Source: Ceratopteris richardii
Lineage: Eukaryota > Streptophyta > Polypodiopsida > Polypodiales > Pteridaceae
NCBI GenBank assembly: GCA_020310875.1
Contig: CM035427.1
Location: forward strand, 86,605,598 to 86,669,597
Direction of reading: 5' to 3'
DNA: 64,000 nucleotides
In this document: positions 1 through 12,345 of the stretch, one piece after another
Position numbering within the stretch: the first letter of the stretch is position 1
How the letters are laid out: the number at the start of each line of letters is the position of its first letter
Translations under genes and position numbers: made by a program
Notes under the pieces: model-generated
Databases searched by the model: none
What the model was told of the DNA's origin: nothing
The model's input: the letters and a program-made list of their open reading frames with translations, nothing else

Positions 1-160
1 TGTGTCACTATTCGTTCCATCATATTTTTCTGATGTGGAATATGTGAAAGCCCTTCTCCGTGTTTGATGCTATGCAGACGTCTTCCTGTTGGATATATTC
101 GCACTCATGGTCATGGCTTGAAGCAAGGTCTTCAGCATATTGATAGGTTCCTTTAGTTGG
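1..160. other. Unassigned left edge
   Basis: I see no convincing gene. The stretch runs straight into the first LINE-derived repeat unit. It may be further 5' LINE sequence, but no conserved residues could be matched to the better preserved LINE copy at 13.6-17.2 kb. Confidence 0.3.
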
Positions 161-2090
161 CCCGTGTCTATGAGGCCTTTTAATAGATACGCATCATACG
201 GTCATACCAATCTATCATATGCTGTATTTAAGGTCAATCTTTAAGCAAGCTTATGCGAATCCTTAGATGGAAGGATCTTGATCTCGTCATTTTGTTGATT
301 TCTCAATGCAGTGACTCCAAAAGACTCAGATCTAGTTTGCTCCATATGGAAGATTTGGAACAAGATGAAAGCATACATCAAGGTTAATGAAGATTGGAAA
401 TGGGCGGTTGGGATTAGGCAAAATAGATCTATTTGGTTTCCTATTAGCGGAATCAAAGAAGTTGAATCTGAGAGCCTCCAAAGAGCAAAGAAGCTATGGA
501 ACAAAGGATTTTGTAAGTGGAAACATCTCTCGAATCATGAAAGAGGTCATTGAATAAGATTTGAGGACATAGACCCTGTTAGGAGAATTGACTACGTTGA
601 TTGGTGCCTACTCAGACACAGAATCAACTCTTGGGATTGCTTAAAGATTCGTCTTCTTCTTGAGAATGATCTTCCCAACATTCAAGGGTTAAGATGGACC
701 AACAGTAAAAAACTAGATAAAACTTTAAGGATCCATAAGCACCTCTAAACAAGAGGTGGTGTTTGAACTCGTCTAGCATCAGATGGAAATTTAAGCCCGT
801 GTCTAGTAGGCCTTTTAATAGATACATATCATACGGTCATACCAATTTATCATATGCTATATTTAAGGTCAATCTTTAAGCAAGCTTATGGGAATATTTA
901 GGTGGAAGGATCTTGATCTCCTCACTTTGTTGTTTTCTCAGCACAGTGACTCCAAAAGACTCAGATCTAGTTTGCTCCATATGGAAGATTTGGAACAAGA
1001 TGAAACCATACATCAAGGTTAATGAAGATTGGAAGTGGGCGGTTGGGATTAGGCAAAATAAATCTATTTGGTTTCCTATTAGGGGAATCAAAGAAGTTGA
1101 CTTTGAGAGCCTCCAAAGATCAAAGAAACTATGGAACAAAGGATTTTGTAAGTGGAAACATCTCTCGAACCATGAGAGAGGCCAATGGATAAGATTTGAG
1201 GACATAGACCTTGTTAGGAGAATTGACTATGTTCATTGGTGCCTACTCAGACACATAATCAACTCTTGGGATTGCTTAAAGATTCGTCTTCTTCTCGAGA
1301 ATGATCTGCCCCACATTGAAGGGTGAAGATGGACCAACGGTAAAAAACTGGATAAAACTTTGAGGATCCATAAACACCTTGACCTGCATATCTCCTTTAA
1401 CAAGGGGGTGTCTGAACTCATCTAGCATCATATGGAAATTTACGCCGTGTCTAAGAGGCCTTTTAATAGATACACATCATACGGTCATACCAATCTATCA
1501 TATGCTATATTTGAGGTCAATCTTTAAGCAAGCTTATGGGAATATTTAGGTGGAAGGATCTTGATCTCCTCCCTTTGTTGTTTTTTTAGCGCGGTGACTC
1601 CAAAAGACTCAGATCTAGTATTCTCCATATGGAAGATTTGGAACAAGATGAAACCATACATCAAGGTTAATGAAGATTGGAAGTGGGCGGATGGTATTAG
1701 GCAAAATAACTCTATTTGGTTTCCTATTAGGGGAATCAAAGAAGTTAACTATGAGAGCCTCCAAAGAGCAAAGAATCTATGGAACAAAGGATTTGGTAAG
1801 TGAAAACATATCTCGAACCATGAGAGAGGTCATTGGATAAGGTTTGAGGACATAGAACCTGTTAGGAGAATTGACTATGTTGATTGGTGCCTACTCATAC
1901 ACAGAATCAACTCTTGGGATTACTCAAAGATTCGTCTTCTTCTCAAGAATGATCTGCCCCACATTGAAGGGTTAAGATGGAACAACAGTAAAAAAACTAG
2001 ATAAAACTTTGAGGATCCATAAGCACCTTTACCTGCGTATCTCCCTTAACAAGAAGTGGTGTCTAAACTCATCTAGCATCAAATGGAAAT
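161..2090 (+). repeat. Three head-to-tail copies of a ~640-bp LINE segment
   Basis: Units start at 161, 796 and 1444 with a shared CCGTGTCTA...GAGGCC beginning and end with ...TGGAAATTTAAG-like sequence. Unit lengths are about 635, 648 and 647 bp. Every unit contains the same landmarks: TCAATCTTTAAGCAAGC (near 234, 869 and 1517) and an open stretch encoding the IWFPI block. Only the third unit runs on into the rest of the LINE at 2091. The units look more than 90% alike by eye; the first lacks about 20 bp near its end. Confidence 0.9.
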
Positions 2091-2552
2091 TTAAGTGCGG
2101 GGACATATGGCATCCTCTCATTGAGAACAAAAAATCGGTTCTTCTGTGGAAAGTCCCCCATCATGGAATCCGGACCAATGCCAAAGCTAATAAAATATGT
2201 GGGGCCTCTCACTACTATAAGCATTGCCTATGGAGCAAAGGACCTTGGCCATCTATTCTTCTCGTGCCCAAGAAGCTGCCTAATCTGGCAATCTCTTACT
2301 AGGATTTTGAGTTTACAAAGGCAAATCAACTCGAAATAAGTGTTGCTTAGAGAAACGATAATATGGTCTTCTAGCTTGTGGAATGGCATAAGAGAGGAAG
2401 TGCTTTGGAAGATAAGAAAATAGGTGATTGTAAAAAATCACTGCCTTTCAGATACCATAGGATATTTGTCTTGGAAAAAAACAAGATTAAAAGCAAGTGG
2501 GTTGCGCATGGGGGCAATGAAAAAATCATTAATCAACTTAGTAACCCTCTTT
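161..2552 (+). mobile_element. LINE copy 1 (L1-like), 3' half, internally triplicated
   Basis: Translated pieces match the post-RT and C-terminal region of the LINE at 13635-17190. Shared blocks are SIWFPI-GI, a run around LWNKG--KWK, QWIRFED, and a zinc-binding RT-associated (zf-RVT) block near 2094-2302 around WHPLIE-KKS and KANKICG. The reverse transcriptase core itself is not present. The reading frame is broken by stops and shifts, so the copy is dead. A Copia element (B) interrupts it after 2552, and the LINE 3' end resumes at 11502. The same family occurs on the opposite strand as copy 2, which gives the orientation and order. Confidence 0.85.
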
Positions 2553-2790
2553 GTTGGAGCTTGAGGTCCGTGGAAGCACGCGAGAAACACAAGGAACAAG
2601 ACGAAGCTTGGAGCACAACACACAATACTGAATGTATTACCACAGTCTAGAATGTACAAAGATAAGTCATCCATTTGGGCTATAGGTGTATACACAAGGG
2701 GGGGAGGGGGGGGGGAACTTGCTAAAGAGGGAAAAAAGTGCCCCACAGTCCTAGTGTGTTCACACACATCACTACCTAAATATATCAACA
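2553..2790 (-). repeat. 3' LTR of Copia B
   Basis: Reads TGTTGGAG... to ...ATATCAACA on the + strand. Immediately to its right is a polypurine tract (AATCCCCCC on the + strand), which fixes it as the 3' LTR of a minus-strand element. Confidence 0.9.
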
Positions 2791-3804
2791 AATCCCCCCT
2801 AGGAGTGATGCAATGAACAAGGAGCTGGCACTCATGTATAAGGAAGTGCCAAGCTATGTGGAATCAATCCACAAAAGGAAGTAAGCCCAAAGCTTTGTGG
2901 AAAGCTTCAAACTTCTCCCTAGATAGAGCCTTTCTGAAAACGTCTCCAATGTTCTCTTGCCTGGGCATATATGCCAAGCTGATCTCTCCAGCAAAGAACC
3001 TCTCCTTGACATAATGATAATGCACCTCAATGTTCTTAGTGCGAGCATGGAATATAGGGTTCCTCACAATTGCCAATGTGCTCTGACTGTCAGTGAAGAT
3101 GGTGGTGGCAGAAGCCTGACCAACACTCAAATTAGCCATAAGGCATCTGAGCCGCACACACTCAATGGTCATTGTGAAAGTAGCCCTATACTCAGCCTCA
3201 CAACTGGAAGTGGCCATAGTAGGCTGCTTCTTGCTCAACCAAGATATGCATGAGCTACCAAGCATGAAGCAAAAACCACTAGTGGGCACACGAGTATCAT
3301 AGCAACCAACCCATTTAGAGTAAAAAGAAAGCCTATAAATCTGGCGATAGTGATCCCCACTTGGGATAAACAATTCAAGTAGTCGGGTACCACTCAAGTA
3401 GCAATAGATGCACTTAACCACCTGCCAATGCTTGACACTTGGGCAATGCATAAATCTCCTCATCTGTGATACAAAAAACTGAATATTTGGCTGAGTAATG
3501 CATAACTAAATCAAGCATCCGATAGCCTGTTGATAGAGAACAATATCAAATGCATCTCCAACATCATGAAGACTCAATTGTAAACCTATCTCCATAGGAG
3601 TGGCAATAGGTTTGTGGTCTTCAAGGCCAAAATGCTTCAATAATGTGTCAATATATTTTGTTTGACACAAAACTATTCCACCATCAACCTACATGAAATG
3701 AATGCCCAAATAATGATGCAAATACCCCAAATCTGACATCTCAAATGAGGCATGCAAATCATCCTTAAAATCAGCAATATGCTTCTTATGAGGACATGTG
3801 AGCA

Positions 3805-6800
3805 TACTTAGCGTGTTTCCGAGATCAAAACAGCTTCGCTATGTGGTGCCAAAATCGCGATGTAAGCTCGTTTCGGCCTCCCAACGCACTATCATAGTGC
3901 TTGTGCAAGCTATTTCGTCTTTTTGTGCCAAAGGTATATACCAGTTTTGGTTCGCCAGTATAAGAGTCTTGAAGCCTGCTACACGTTTAGCATAATTCAT
4001 CTGGGTAGTTCTGTTCAACTTTTTAAGATACAATCAATTTTCCACATCAAGGTATTTTAGTCACCGGCCATGGCTCAAAGTAGTGATGTATTCCGTATGT
4101 TGGTTGTTGAGGATAAGTTGGATGGTACCAACTACCCGTTGTGGGTTTACATGATGCGACATGTATTAGTTGCAAAAAGAATATGGAACATTGTGCAGGG
4201 TGTTGAAAAACGTCATATCACACCTGCAACTGTTACAACTGCAAGTACTGAAGCTGATGCAGAAAGTGTTGAAGATGATGATATTCTGCATATTCCTATT
4301 CGTGCTATGGTTTCTGTTGCACCTATTGTAGAGCAAATTCATTGGGATGGCAAAGATGCCCACGCACATGCATTGATAGCTTTGTCTGTCAAACGTGCCA
4401 TTATTCCTCACCTTTGCTCTTGTAGGACAGCTAAGGATGCTTGGGATACACTTAGCACATTGTACCAAGCTAGGAATGAGGCTTGTGTTGCTTACCTCTG
4501 AAGACAGTTGGAGAGTAAGCACATGAATGAAGGTGATTCTATGGACAATTGTCTAACAAAGATCATAGACTTGAAGGAACAATTGATTTTCACTGATGAG
4601 GTTATACCAGATAGATCACTTGTGCAGACCGTTCTGAATGGTCTTCCTTATTTATATCAGAGTTTTGCTTCTACTCTTCGATTGATGATGAAAGGCAATC
4701 CAAATGCCTTTTCATTTGAGGAGTTAGTATGTGTTCTGTTGCAGGAGGATCACTCTAGGCAGAATAGGTCCATTATGCGTGTTGCATATCAAGCTTTCCT
4801 GGCTAGTCAGAAGGGCAAAGGAAAATGGAGCTCTTCAATTAGTAAGCAGAAATCTGTTAATTTTGCACAATCAAAGAGGGAAGACAAAGATGAAAAGAAA
4901 TCAGAAAAGCAAAAATTGTTTTGCAAGTATTGTAAAGGAAATGATCATATCATAAAGAACCGTCAAAAATTGGCTGCTAAAGAGGCAAAGAAGAAAGAGG
5001 CTGGAATGGTTGTTGCAAAGGCCTCTACACCAAAAACAAAGTCTGCTAATCTTGCAGAGGAAGAAGAATGGGCGTTTACTACTGTTTGCAATTTTGACCC
5101 ATCTTCTCATGAGCAATGCATGTTGGCAGTAGACTCAGATGTTTGGTACTTTGACAGTGGAGCAACCAAACATATTACCTCGCAGTGCAATTTCTTCTCT
5201 TCACTTGAGCCTGCCCCTACAGGGAATACTGTTACATGCGCCAACAACTCCTCTTATCCTGTTATGGGAGTTGGTAAGATCATTTTGACTACTGCTCATG
5301 GTAGTTCTTTCACTTTGTCAGATGCTTTCTTTGTGCCAGGGATCAAGAAAAATCTGTTATCAATTTCTGCATTAGCCAAGATTGGCTTGTTTGTGAAATT
5401 TGTTGATGACAGATGTACAATTCATGATCTGTCAAATGGCGACGTGATTATTGCTTCTGGCATTTTATGTCGTGGGTTCTATAAGCTCGTAGACTATGAA
5501 AGATCTGTAAATGATTCGGCATGTGTAGTACATGATTCTCAGGCTATGTCAGATGCAAAGCTTTGGCATGCACGCTTTGGTCATTTGAATTTTGCTAGTT
5601 TGCTATGCCTAGAGAAATTTGAAATGGTGTCCTCTTTGCCCAAACTTGAGGCACCTGGGTGAAGATGTGTATTTTGGGCAAAATGCAGTGCTCCTCCTTT
5701 CCAGAAGATGGTTCAGTTGGGGCTACTAAAAAATCACAGCTTGTACATAGTGATGTTTATGGTCCTATGTAGACACCTTCTTTTGGAAATTATCTTTACT
5801 TCATGAATTTCATCGATGATTTTTCTAGGCATGCATGGGTATATCCATTGAAGGCAAAGTCTGAAGTCTTCATGTGCTTCAAACACTTTTAGGTCTTGGC
5901 TGAAAATCTGTCAGCATGTAAAATGGGCACCCTCCGTTTTGATTGAGGGGGGGAATATATGTCTTTCGGTTTTAATGCATTTCTAGCTAAACGTGGGATA
6001 AAACACCAGTATACAGTGCCATATACACCTCAAGAGAATGGAGTTGTATAACGAAAGAACAGGTCACTCATGGAGATCGCGAGGTGTATGGTAAAGAGTT
6101 AGGCTTTACCACATAGTTTCTGGCTTAAGTATGTCATGTGTGCAGCATATGTACTTAATAGGTGTCCCACTAAAGCACTGCAGTCTATCACTCCATATGA
6201 GGCTTTGCATGATCACAAGCCAGCTGTTGCTCAACTGCGTGTTTTTGGTTGTTTGGCATATGCACTAGTGCCTTAACAACATCGCACAAAATTGGATGAT
6301 AAAGCAGTAAAATGTATTTTTGTTGGGTGTAGTCTTGAAAGTAAAGGCTATCGTTTGTATCATCCACAGACTAAACGCATTCTGGTTATCCGTGATGTTG
6401 TTTTTGTGGAAGATGCTATTCAGCCATTGCTTTCATGTACTAAGGAGACATCTATTAGCTCCAAAGACATGTATGATACTTTGCTGCCTCTTTTTACAGG
6501 TGGACAGTCTAGTGCTTGACCTAATGAGGCAACTTCTCAACCTTTGCAGGTTCCATGTGATGATGCAGATCATTCCATTTCTGATGCAGATTTACATGAT
6601 GCACTTGTTGATGAGAGAGTTGATATTGAGGAGGCAAAAACTATGTCAAAATGGCTGGTGCAGCCTTTGTGTGATAGGAAATTAGATGCACCTCTATCAT
6701 ATCATACTCCATTAGGCTCTCATAGTGCCTCTTTTGCATCAGATTGCTCTACTATGGTTCCATCTAGTCTCTATGATGAGACTGAGCCTGTTTCGTTTGA

Positions 6801-8624
6801 TGACGCACAAAATTTAGAGAATTGGATGGTTGCTATGAAATCTAAATATGATGCTATAATGAAGAATGGTACTTGGACTTTATGTGACTTGCATGCTGGC
6901 AAGAAAGCCATTGGCACTAAGTGGGTATACCAACTGAAGCGTAAACCTGATGGAATAGTTGATAGGTATAAGGCTATGCTTGTTGCAAAGGGTTATGTGC
7001 AGGAAAGAGGCATTGATTTTGATGAGACCTTTTCACCTACTTGTCGAATGACTACTGTTCATAGCATTTGTACACTTGCAGCTCATCATGGTTGGAATGT
7101 ACATGAGTTGGATATCAAAACAACATTTCTGAATGGAGACTTGCATGAAGAAGTGTATGTTTTTCAGCCCCGTGGCTTTATGCAAAAAGGGCATGAGAAC
7201 CAAGTGAGCATGTTAAAGAAGGCATTATATGCATTAAAGCAAGCACCACGTGCTTGGTATGAAAAGATACATCCCTATCTGATTGCACATGGTTTTGAGA
7301 ACAGTCCAACTAAGAGCACCTTATATGCTCAACGTGCTAATGATGTGCTTCTAATCATTGTTGTCTATGTTGATGACATGCTGCTCATAGGTCCTATTGA
7401 GAAGCATATTGCTGATTTTAAGGCTGATTTGCATGCTTCATTTGAGATGTCTGATTTGGGGCATTTGCATCACTATTTGGGCATTCCGTTTATGCAAGTT
7501 GATGGTGGGATGGCTTTGTGTCAAATGAAATATATTGACACATTATTGCAGCATTTTGGCCTTGAAGACTATAAGCGTATTGGGACTCCTATGAAGACAG
7601 GTTTATGATTGAGTCTTCATGATGCTGAGATGCATTTGATGTTGTCCTTTATGATCAGTCTATTGGATGCTTGATTTACTTATGCATTACGTGGCCAGAT
7701 ATTTAGTTTGTTGTCTCACAGATGAGCAGGTTTATGCATTGCCCAGGTGTCAAGCATTGGCAGGCAGTTAAGCGCATCTTTTGCTACTTGAGTGGTACTC
7801 GGCTACTTGGGTTGTTTTATCCCAAGGGGGGATCACTAATGCTAGATTTGCATGCTTTTTCTGACCCTGACTGGGTTGGTTGCTATGACACTTGTGTGTC
7901 CACTAGTGGCTTTTGCTTCATGCTTGGTAGCTCATGTATATCTTAGTTGAGCAAGAAGGAGCCTACTGTGGCCACTTCCAATTGTGAGGCTGAGTATAGG
8001 GCAGCTTTCACAGTGATTGTTGAGTGTGTGTGGCTTAGACGCCTTATGGCTGATTTGAGTGTTGGTCAATCTTCTGCTACCACCATCTTCACTAACAGTC
8101 AGAGCGCATTGGCAGTTGTGAGGAACCCTGCGTTCCATGCTCGCACTAAGCACATTGAGGTCCATTATCATTATGTCAGGGAGAGGTTCTCTGTTGGGGG
8201 GATCAGCTTGGCATATGTGCGGACATAGGAGAACATTGCACACATTTTTACAAAGGCTCTGCCTAGGGAGAAGTTTGAAGCTTTCAGTAAAGCTTTGAAC
8301 TTACTTCCTTTTGTGGAGTGATTTCCACATAGCTTGGCACTTCCTTATACCTGAGTGCCAGATCCTTGTTCACCGCATCACTCCCAGGGGGGATTTGTTG
8401 ATATATTTAGGTAGTGATGTGTGTGAACACACTAGTACTGTCAGGGCACTTTTTTCCCTCTTTAGGAGGTTTTTTCCCCGGCTTGTATATACGCCTATTG
8501 CCCTAATAGGCTACTTATCTTTGTACATTCTAGTGGTAATACATTCAGTATTGTGTGTTATGCTCCAAGCTTCTTCTTCTTCCTTATGTTGTTTGCGTGC
8601 TTCAGTAGACGTCTAACTCCAACA
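3805..8624 (+). mobile_element. Copia element A (family 1), nested in B
   Basis: A plus-strand Copia fossil. Parts in order: 5' untranslated leader from ~3805, gag (~4070-5100) with CCHC knuckle around CKYCKGNDH, aspartic protease near 5140 (YFDSGATKH), GAG-pre-integrase and integrase (~5550-6280), RT (~6790-7600, catalytic YVDDM), RNase H (~7850-8200), polypurine tract and 3' LTR 8396-8624. No 5' LTR is seen next to it. It is broken in many places (well over ten). Its right edge abuts GAAAG, which continues smoothly into the linker of element B, showing that A inserted into B. Confidence 0.85.
8396..8624 (+). repeat. 3' LTR of Copia A
   Basis: 229 bp, TGTTGATATATT...CTCCAACA, preceded by the polypurine tract AGGGGGGATT. 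Same family as the LTRs of B, D and the other family-1 pieces. Confidence 0.9.
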
Positions 8625-11275
8625 GAAAGTAATAGTTGAATAGCATCTTCCACAAAAAAACATCACGGCTAACCAGAATACGTTTAATCTGTGGATGATA
8701 TAGTCAATAGCCTTTGCTTTCAAAATTATACCTAACAGAAGTACATTTCACTACTTTATCATCCAATTTTTTTTTGTTGTTCAGGCACTAATGCATATGG
8801 TAGACAACCAAAAACACTTAGGTGAGCAACAGATGGCTTATGACCATGCTGAGCCTCATATGGAGTGATAGACTGCAATGCTTTAGTGGGACACATGTTA
8901 AGTACATATGCTACATACATGACAACCTCAACCCAGAAACTATGTGGTAAAGCTTGACTCTTGACCATACACCTCACCATCTCCATGAGTGACCTGTTCT
9001 TCTGTTCAGCAACTCCATTCTGTTGAGGCGTATACGGCACTGTACAATAATGTTTTATTCCACATTCAACCAGAAATGCATTAAAGTCAGAAGACATATA
9101 TCCCCACCTCGATCAAAATGGAGGGTGCCCATTTTACATGTGGATAGATTTTTAGCCAAAACTAGAAATTGTTTGAAGCACATAAACACTTCAGACTTTT
9201 CTTTTAATGGATATACCCATGCATGCCTAGAAAAATCATCAATAAAAGTCATGAAGTAAAGATAGTTTCCAAAAGAGGATGTTTGTATAGGACTACAAAC
9301 ATCACTATGAACGAAGAACAATTTTTTAATAGCTCAAACTGAACCGTCTTTTGGGAACGAGGAATGCTGAATTTTGCCCAAAATGCAGCCTTCGCATATA
9401 TGTTTATCGGGTGCCTCAAGTTTGGGCAAAGAGGACATCATTTCAGATTTCTGCAGGCATAACAAACTAGCAAATTCAGATGACCAAATCATGCATGCCA
9501 AAGCTTTGCATCTGACATAGCCTGAGAATCATGTATTGCACATGCTAAATCATTCACAAATTTTTCATATTCTATGAGCTTATACAACCCATGACATAAA
9601 ATGCTAGAAGCAATAATAACATCACCATTTGATAGATCATGAATTGTACATCTGTCATCAACAAATTTCACAACCAAGCCAATCTTGGCTAATGCTGAAA
9701 CTCATAATAGATTTTTCTTGATCCCTGGCATAAATATAGCGTATGAAAATGTAAAAGAACTACCATTAGTAGTAGTTAAAATGACCTTGCCAACTCCCAT
9801 AACAGGGTAAAAGGAGTTGTTGACCGATGTGACAGTATTCCTTATAGGTGCACGCTCAAGTGAAATGAAGAAAATGTGTTGCGAGGTGAAATGTGAAGAT
9901 GGGTCAAAACTGCAAAATAGTAGTAAACGCCCATCCTTCATTCTACACAAGATTAGCAGACTCTGTTTTGGGTGTAGAGGCCTCTGCAACAACCATTCGA
10001 GCCTCTTTCTTCCTTGCCTCTTTAGCAACCAGTTTTCTACAGCTCTTAATGACATGATCATTTCCTTTACAATATTTGCAAAACAATTTTTTCTTTTTTT
10101 GTTTTCTTCTCGCCTATGTCTTCCTTCTTTGATTGTGTAGAATTAGCAAATTTATGCTTACTAGTAGAAGAGATGCATTTACCTTTGCCCTTCTGACTAG
10201 CCAAGAAAGCTTGATCTGCAACACACATAATGGATCTGTTTTGCCTAAATTGATCTTCTTACAACAGAACAAAGACTAACTCCTCAAATTTTAAGGCATT
10301 CGAATTGCCTTTCATCATCAAACGAAGAGTAGAAGCAACACTTTGATATGAATCCAGAAGACCATTCAAAATAGCTTGCATAAGTGAGCTATTAGGCAAG
10401 ACTTTATCAACAGAAATCAAATGTTCTTTCAAATCTTTGATCGTTGTCAGAAAACTACCCTTGGAATCACCTTTATTCATGTGGTCACTCTCCAAATGCT
10501 TTTGGAGGTAAGCAACACGAGCCTCATTCCTTGCCTGCTATAAAGTGGTAAGTGTATCCCAAGCATCCTTAGCTATCCTACTAGAGTGAATGTGAGGAAT
10601 AATGGCACATTTGATAGACAAGGCTATCAATGCATATGCCTGAGCATCTTTGCCATCCCAATGAATTTTCTCTATAGTAGGTGCAGCAGGAACCGGAGAG
10701 CAGGAACATGAAGAATATTGTCATCGTCAATGCCATCTGCATCACATTTAGCAACTATGTTTGCATGTGAAATAGGATGTTTTTCAACACCCTCCACAAT
10801 ATTCCATCGTCCTTTTGCAACCTATACATGACGCATCATATAAGCCCATAATCGGTAATTGGTACCATTTGACTTATCCTCAACAACCAATTTACGGAAT
10901 ACAACACTGCTTTTAGCCATGGCCATTGACTGAAATACCCTGATGTAGAAAAATAATTGTATCTAAGAAAGTTGAACAAAATTACCCTGACGATTTCCAC
11001 TAAATCTATAGCAGACTTCGAGGCGCTTATACTGGAGAATCAAAACTTGTATATATCTTTGGCACAAAAAGACAAAATTACCTACACAAGCACTACGATA
11101 GTGCATTGGGAGGCCAAAATGAGCTGAGATTGCGATTTCGACACCACAAAGCGAAGCCGTTTTGATCTCCTAATCACCTTGAGTATGGACACCAAATTTT
11201 GTGCGATTCTGAGACTATAACCGGAGAGGTGTAGACGATGCCCTAAATGAAGTGGTGACCTCCTCTGATACCAAT

Positions 11276-11496
11276 TGTTGGAGTTTGAGGTCTGCAGAAG
11301 CATGCAAACAACACAAGAAGAAGCTTGGAGCACAACACAATATTGAATGTATTACCACTAGAATGTACAAAGATAAGTCACTCATTAGGGCTATATGTGT
11401 ATATACAAGCTGGGGGAAAAAACCTCCTAAAGAGGGAAAAAAGTGCCCCGACGGTCCTAGTGTGTTCATACACATCACTACCTAAATATATCAACA
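11276..11496 (-). repeat. 5' LTR of Copia B
   Basis: 221 bp in minus sense. The adjacent primer-binding site sits at about 11264-11275 (complement of TGGTATCAGAG). It is followed on the right by CTCTT, the same 5 bp found before 2553. Confidence 0.9.
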
Positions 11497-11501
11497 CTCT
11501 T

Positions 11502-11665
11502 TAAACCGTTAGTCACCTGTCGAATCTTTGGTCTACTAATGGTTTGGGACCTTCATAGCTATTACACCTCTTGGCCTGTCGTACCCCTGCTTTGTGGGAT
11601 ACAAGGGATCCCAAGGGCACTAGGCCCATTCATTGTACAATTGTTCTTTTATTCATTCAAGCACG
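11502..11665 (+). mobile_element. LINE copy 1, resumed 3' untranslated end
   Basis: From about 11570 the sequence parallels the 3' untranslated part of LINE copy 2 read on its own sense strand. Shared wording includes CTGC-TTGTGGGATA, GATCCCAAGGGCA-TAGGCCCATTCA and a T-rich TTCTTT-ATT stretch. It sits directly after the CTCTT duplication of Copia B, so it is the downstream half of the LINE cut at 2552. Confidence 0.7.
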
Positions 11666-12133
11666 GAGGATTAGGCCTCGGTTGTGAGCCTAGCCATTAG
11701 TTTAGGTAGGGCATAAACTTTCGGGCCATTGGTTGCCATTCAAGGTGAAAATAAAGGCCCTATGGCATTGCGCAATTTCCCCATAGAACCTTAATGGGGG
11801 GAGTCCAGAGGGGGGCTTGCTCCCTTCTGCATGGTCGAGGGGGCCTATCCTGGCCTGTAGGGCCGAGACGATAAGACTTTTGGTCATGGAGATATTGTCG
11901 GATTGTATATTTTGCCAAATATTTTGTATCTCTCGATAACTTTTATCTATATTGACTCCCCTTGTAAAAGTTATATAAGCATGGAGCATGTTGAGCTTTA
12001 CATAGCATTGTGCACTAGCAAGCCCTTCATCTAGAGTCTGTGTAGATCACCATCTAAGCTCAACATTGGGAGCGCATGGGTGGACAACACCATCTTTGTA
12101 ATTGCATTACACTTGGCAATATGAGAATTTGAG
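11666..12133. other. Unassigned; possible LTR remnant ~11894-12075
   Basis: No coding signal. A stretch from TGTCGGATTG (11894) with a TATA-like TTATATAAG and an end at ...CTCAACA (~12067) looks like a piece of an unrelated LTR. No partner LTR or coding domain is nearby, so this is a weak suggestion. Confidence 0.25.
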
Positions 12134-12193
12134 TTCTCTATCTCTCAATCTACATCTATTCAAATTCTCTATCTCTCAATCTACATCTATCAT
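12134..12193. repeat. 31-bp tandem duplication
   Basis: TTCTCTATCTCTCAATCTAC recurs at 12134 and 12165 with the following ATCTAT. It is a two-copy pyrimidine-rich direct repeat. Confidence 0.8.
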
Positions 12194-12345
12194 TGTCTGC
12201 GTTTTCCTCTCAACTTTGACTACTAGTTTATTCTGTTGTGTTGTTACTTTCTTACATGATATGAGAGGTCAAAAGAGGTTTCAATGACAAAAGAGAGAAG
12301 ATGTCAAGAGGTATGTCATCATCTATAATTGGGAATCAAGGTTGT

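Larger units (their letters stand above)
2553..11496 (-). mobile_element. Copia element B (family 1), minus strand, hosting element A
   Basis: A Ty1/Copia fossil bounded by LTRs at 2553-2790 (3' LTR) and 11276-11496 (5' LTR). The 5-bp target duplication CTCTT lies at 2548-2552 and 11497-11501. Family 1 LTRs are ~230 bp, begin TGTTGATATATT and end CTCCAACA in element sense. A primer-binding site TGGTATCAGAG, matching the initiator-Met tRNA end, follows the 5' LTR. Left of A lie RNase H and the end of RT (~2864-3790); right of A lie linker, integrase, protease and gag (~8630-10930). It is broken, with many breaks (more than ten). The LTRs differ by roughly 12-15% by eye, so it is old. Confidence 0.88.

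Noticed and set aside
2553-11496. Reading 2553-3800 and 8625-11496 as two unrelated Copia fragments
   Set aside because: Same strand, complementary parts, LTRs at the outer ends and identical CTCTT flanks make one interrupted element the simpler reading.
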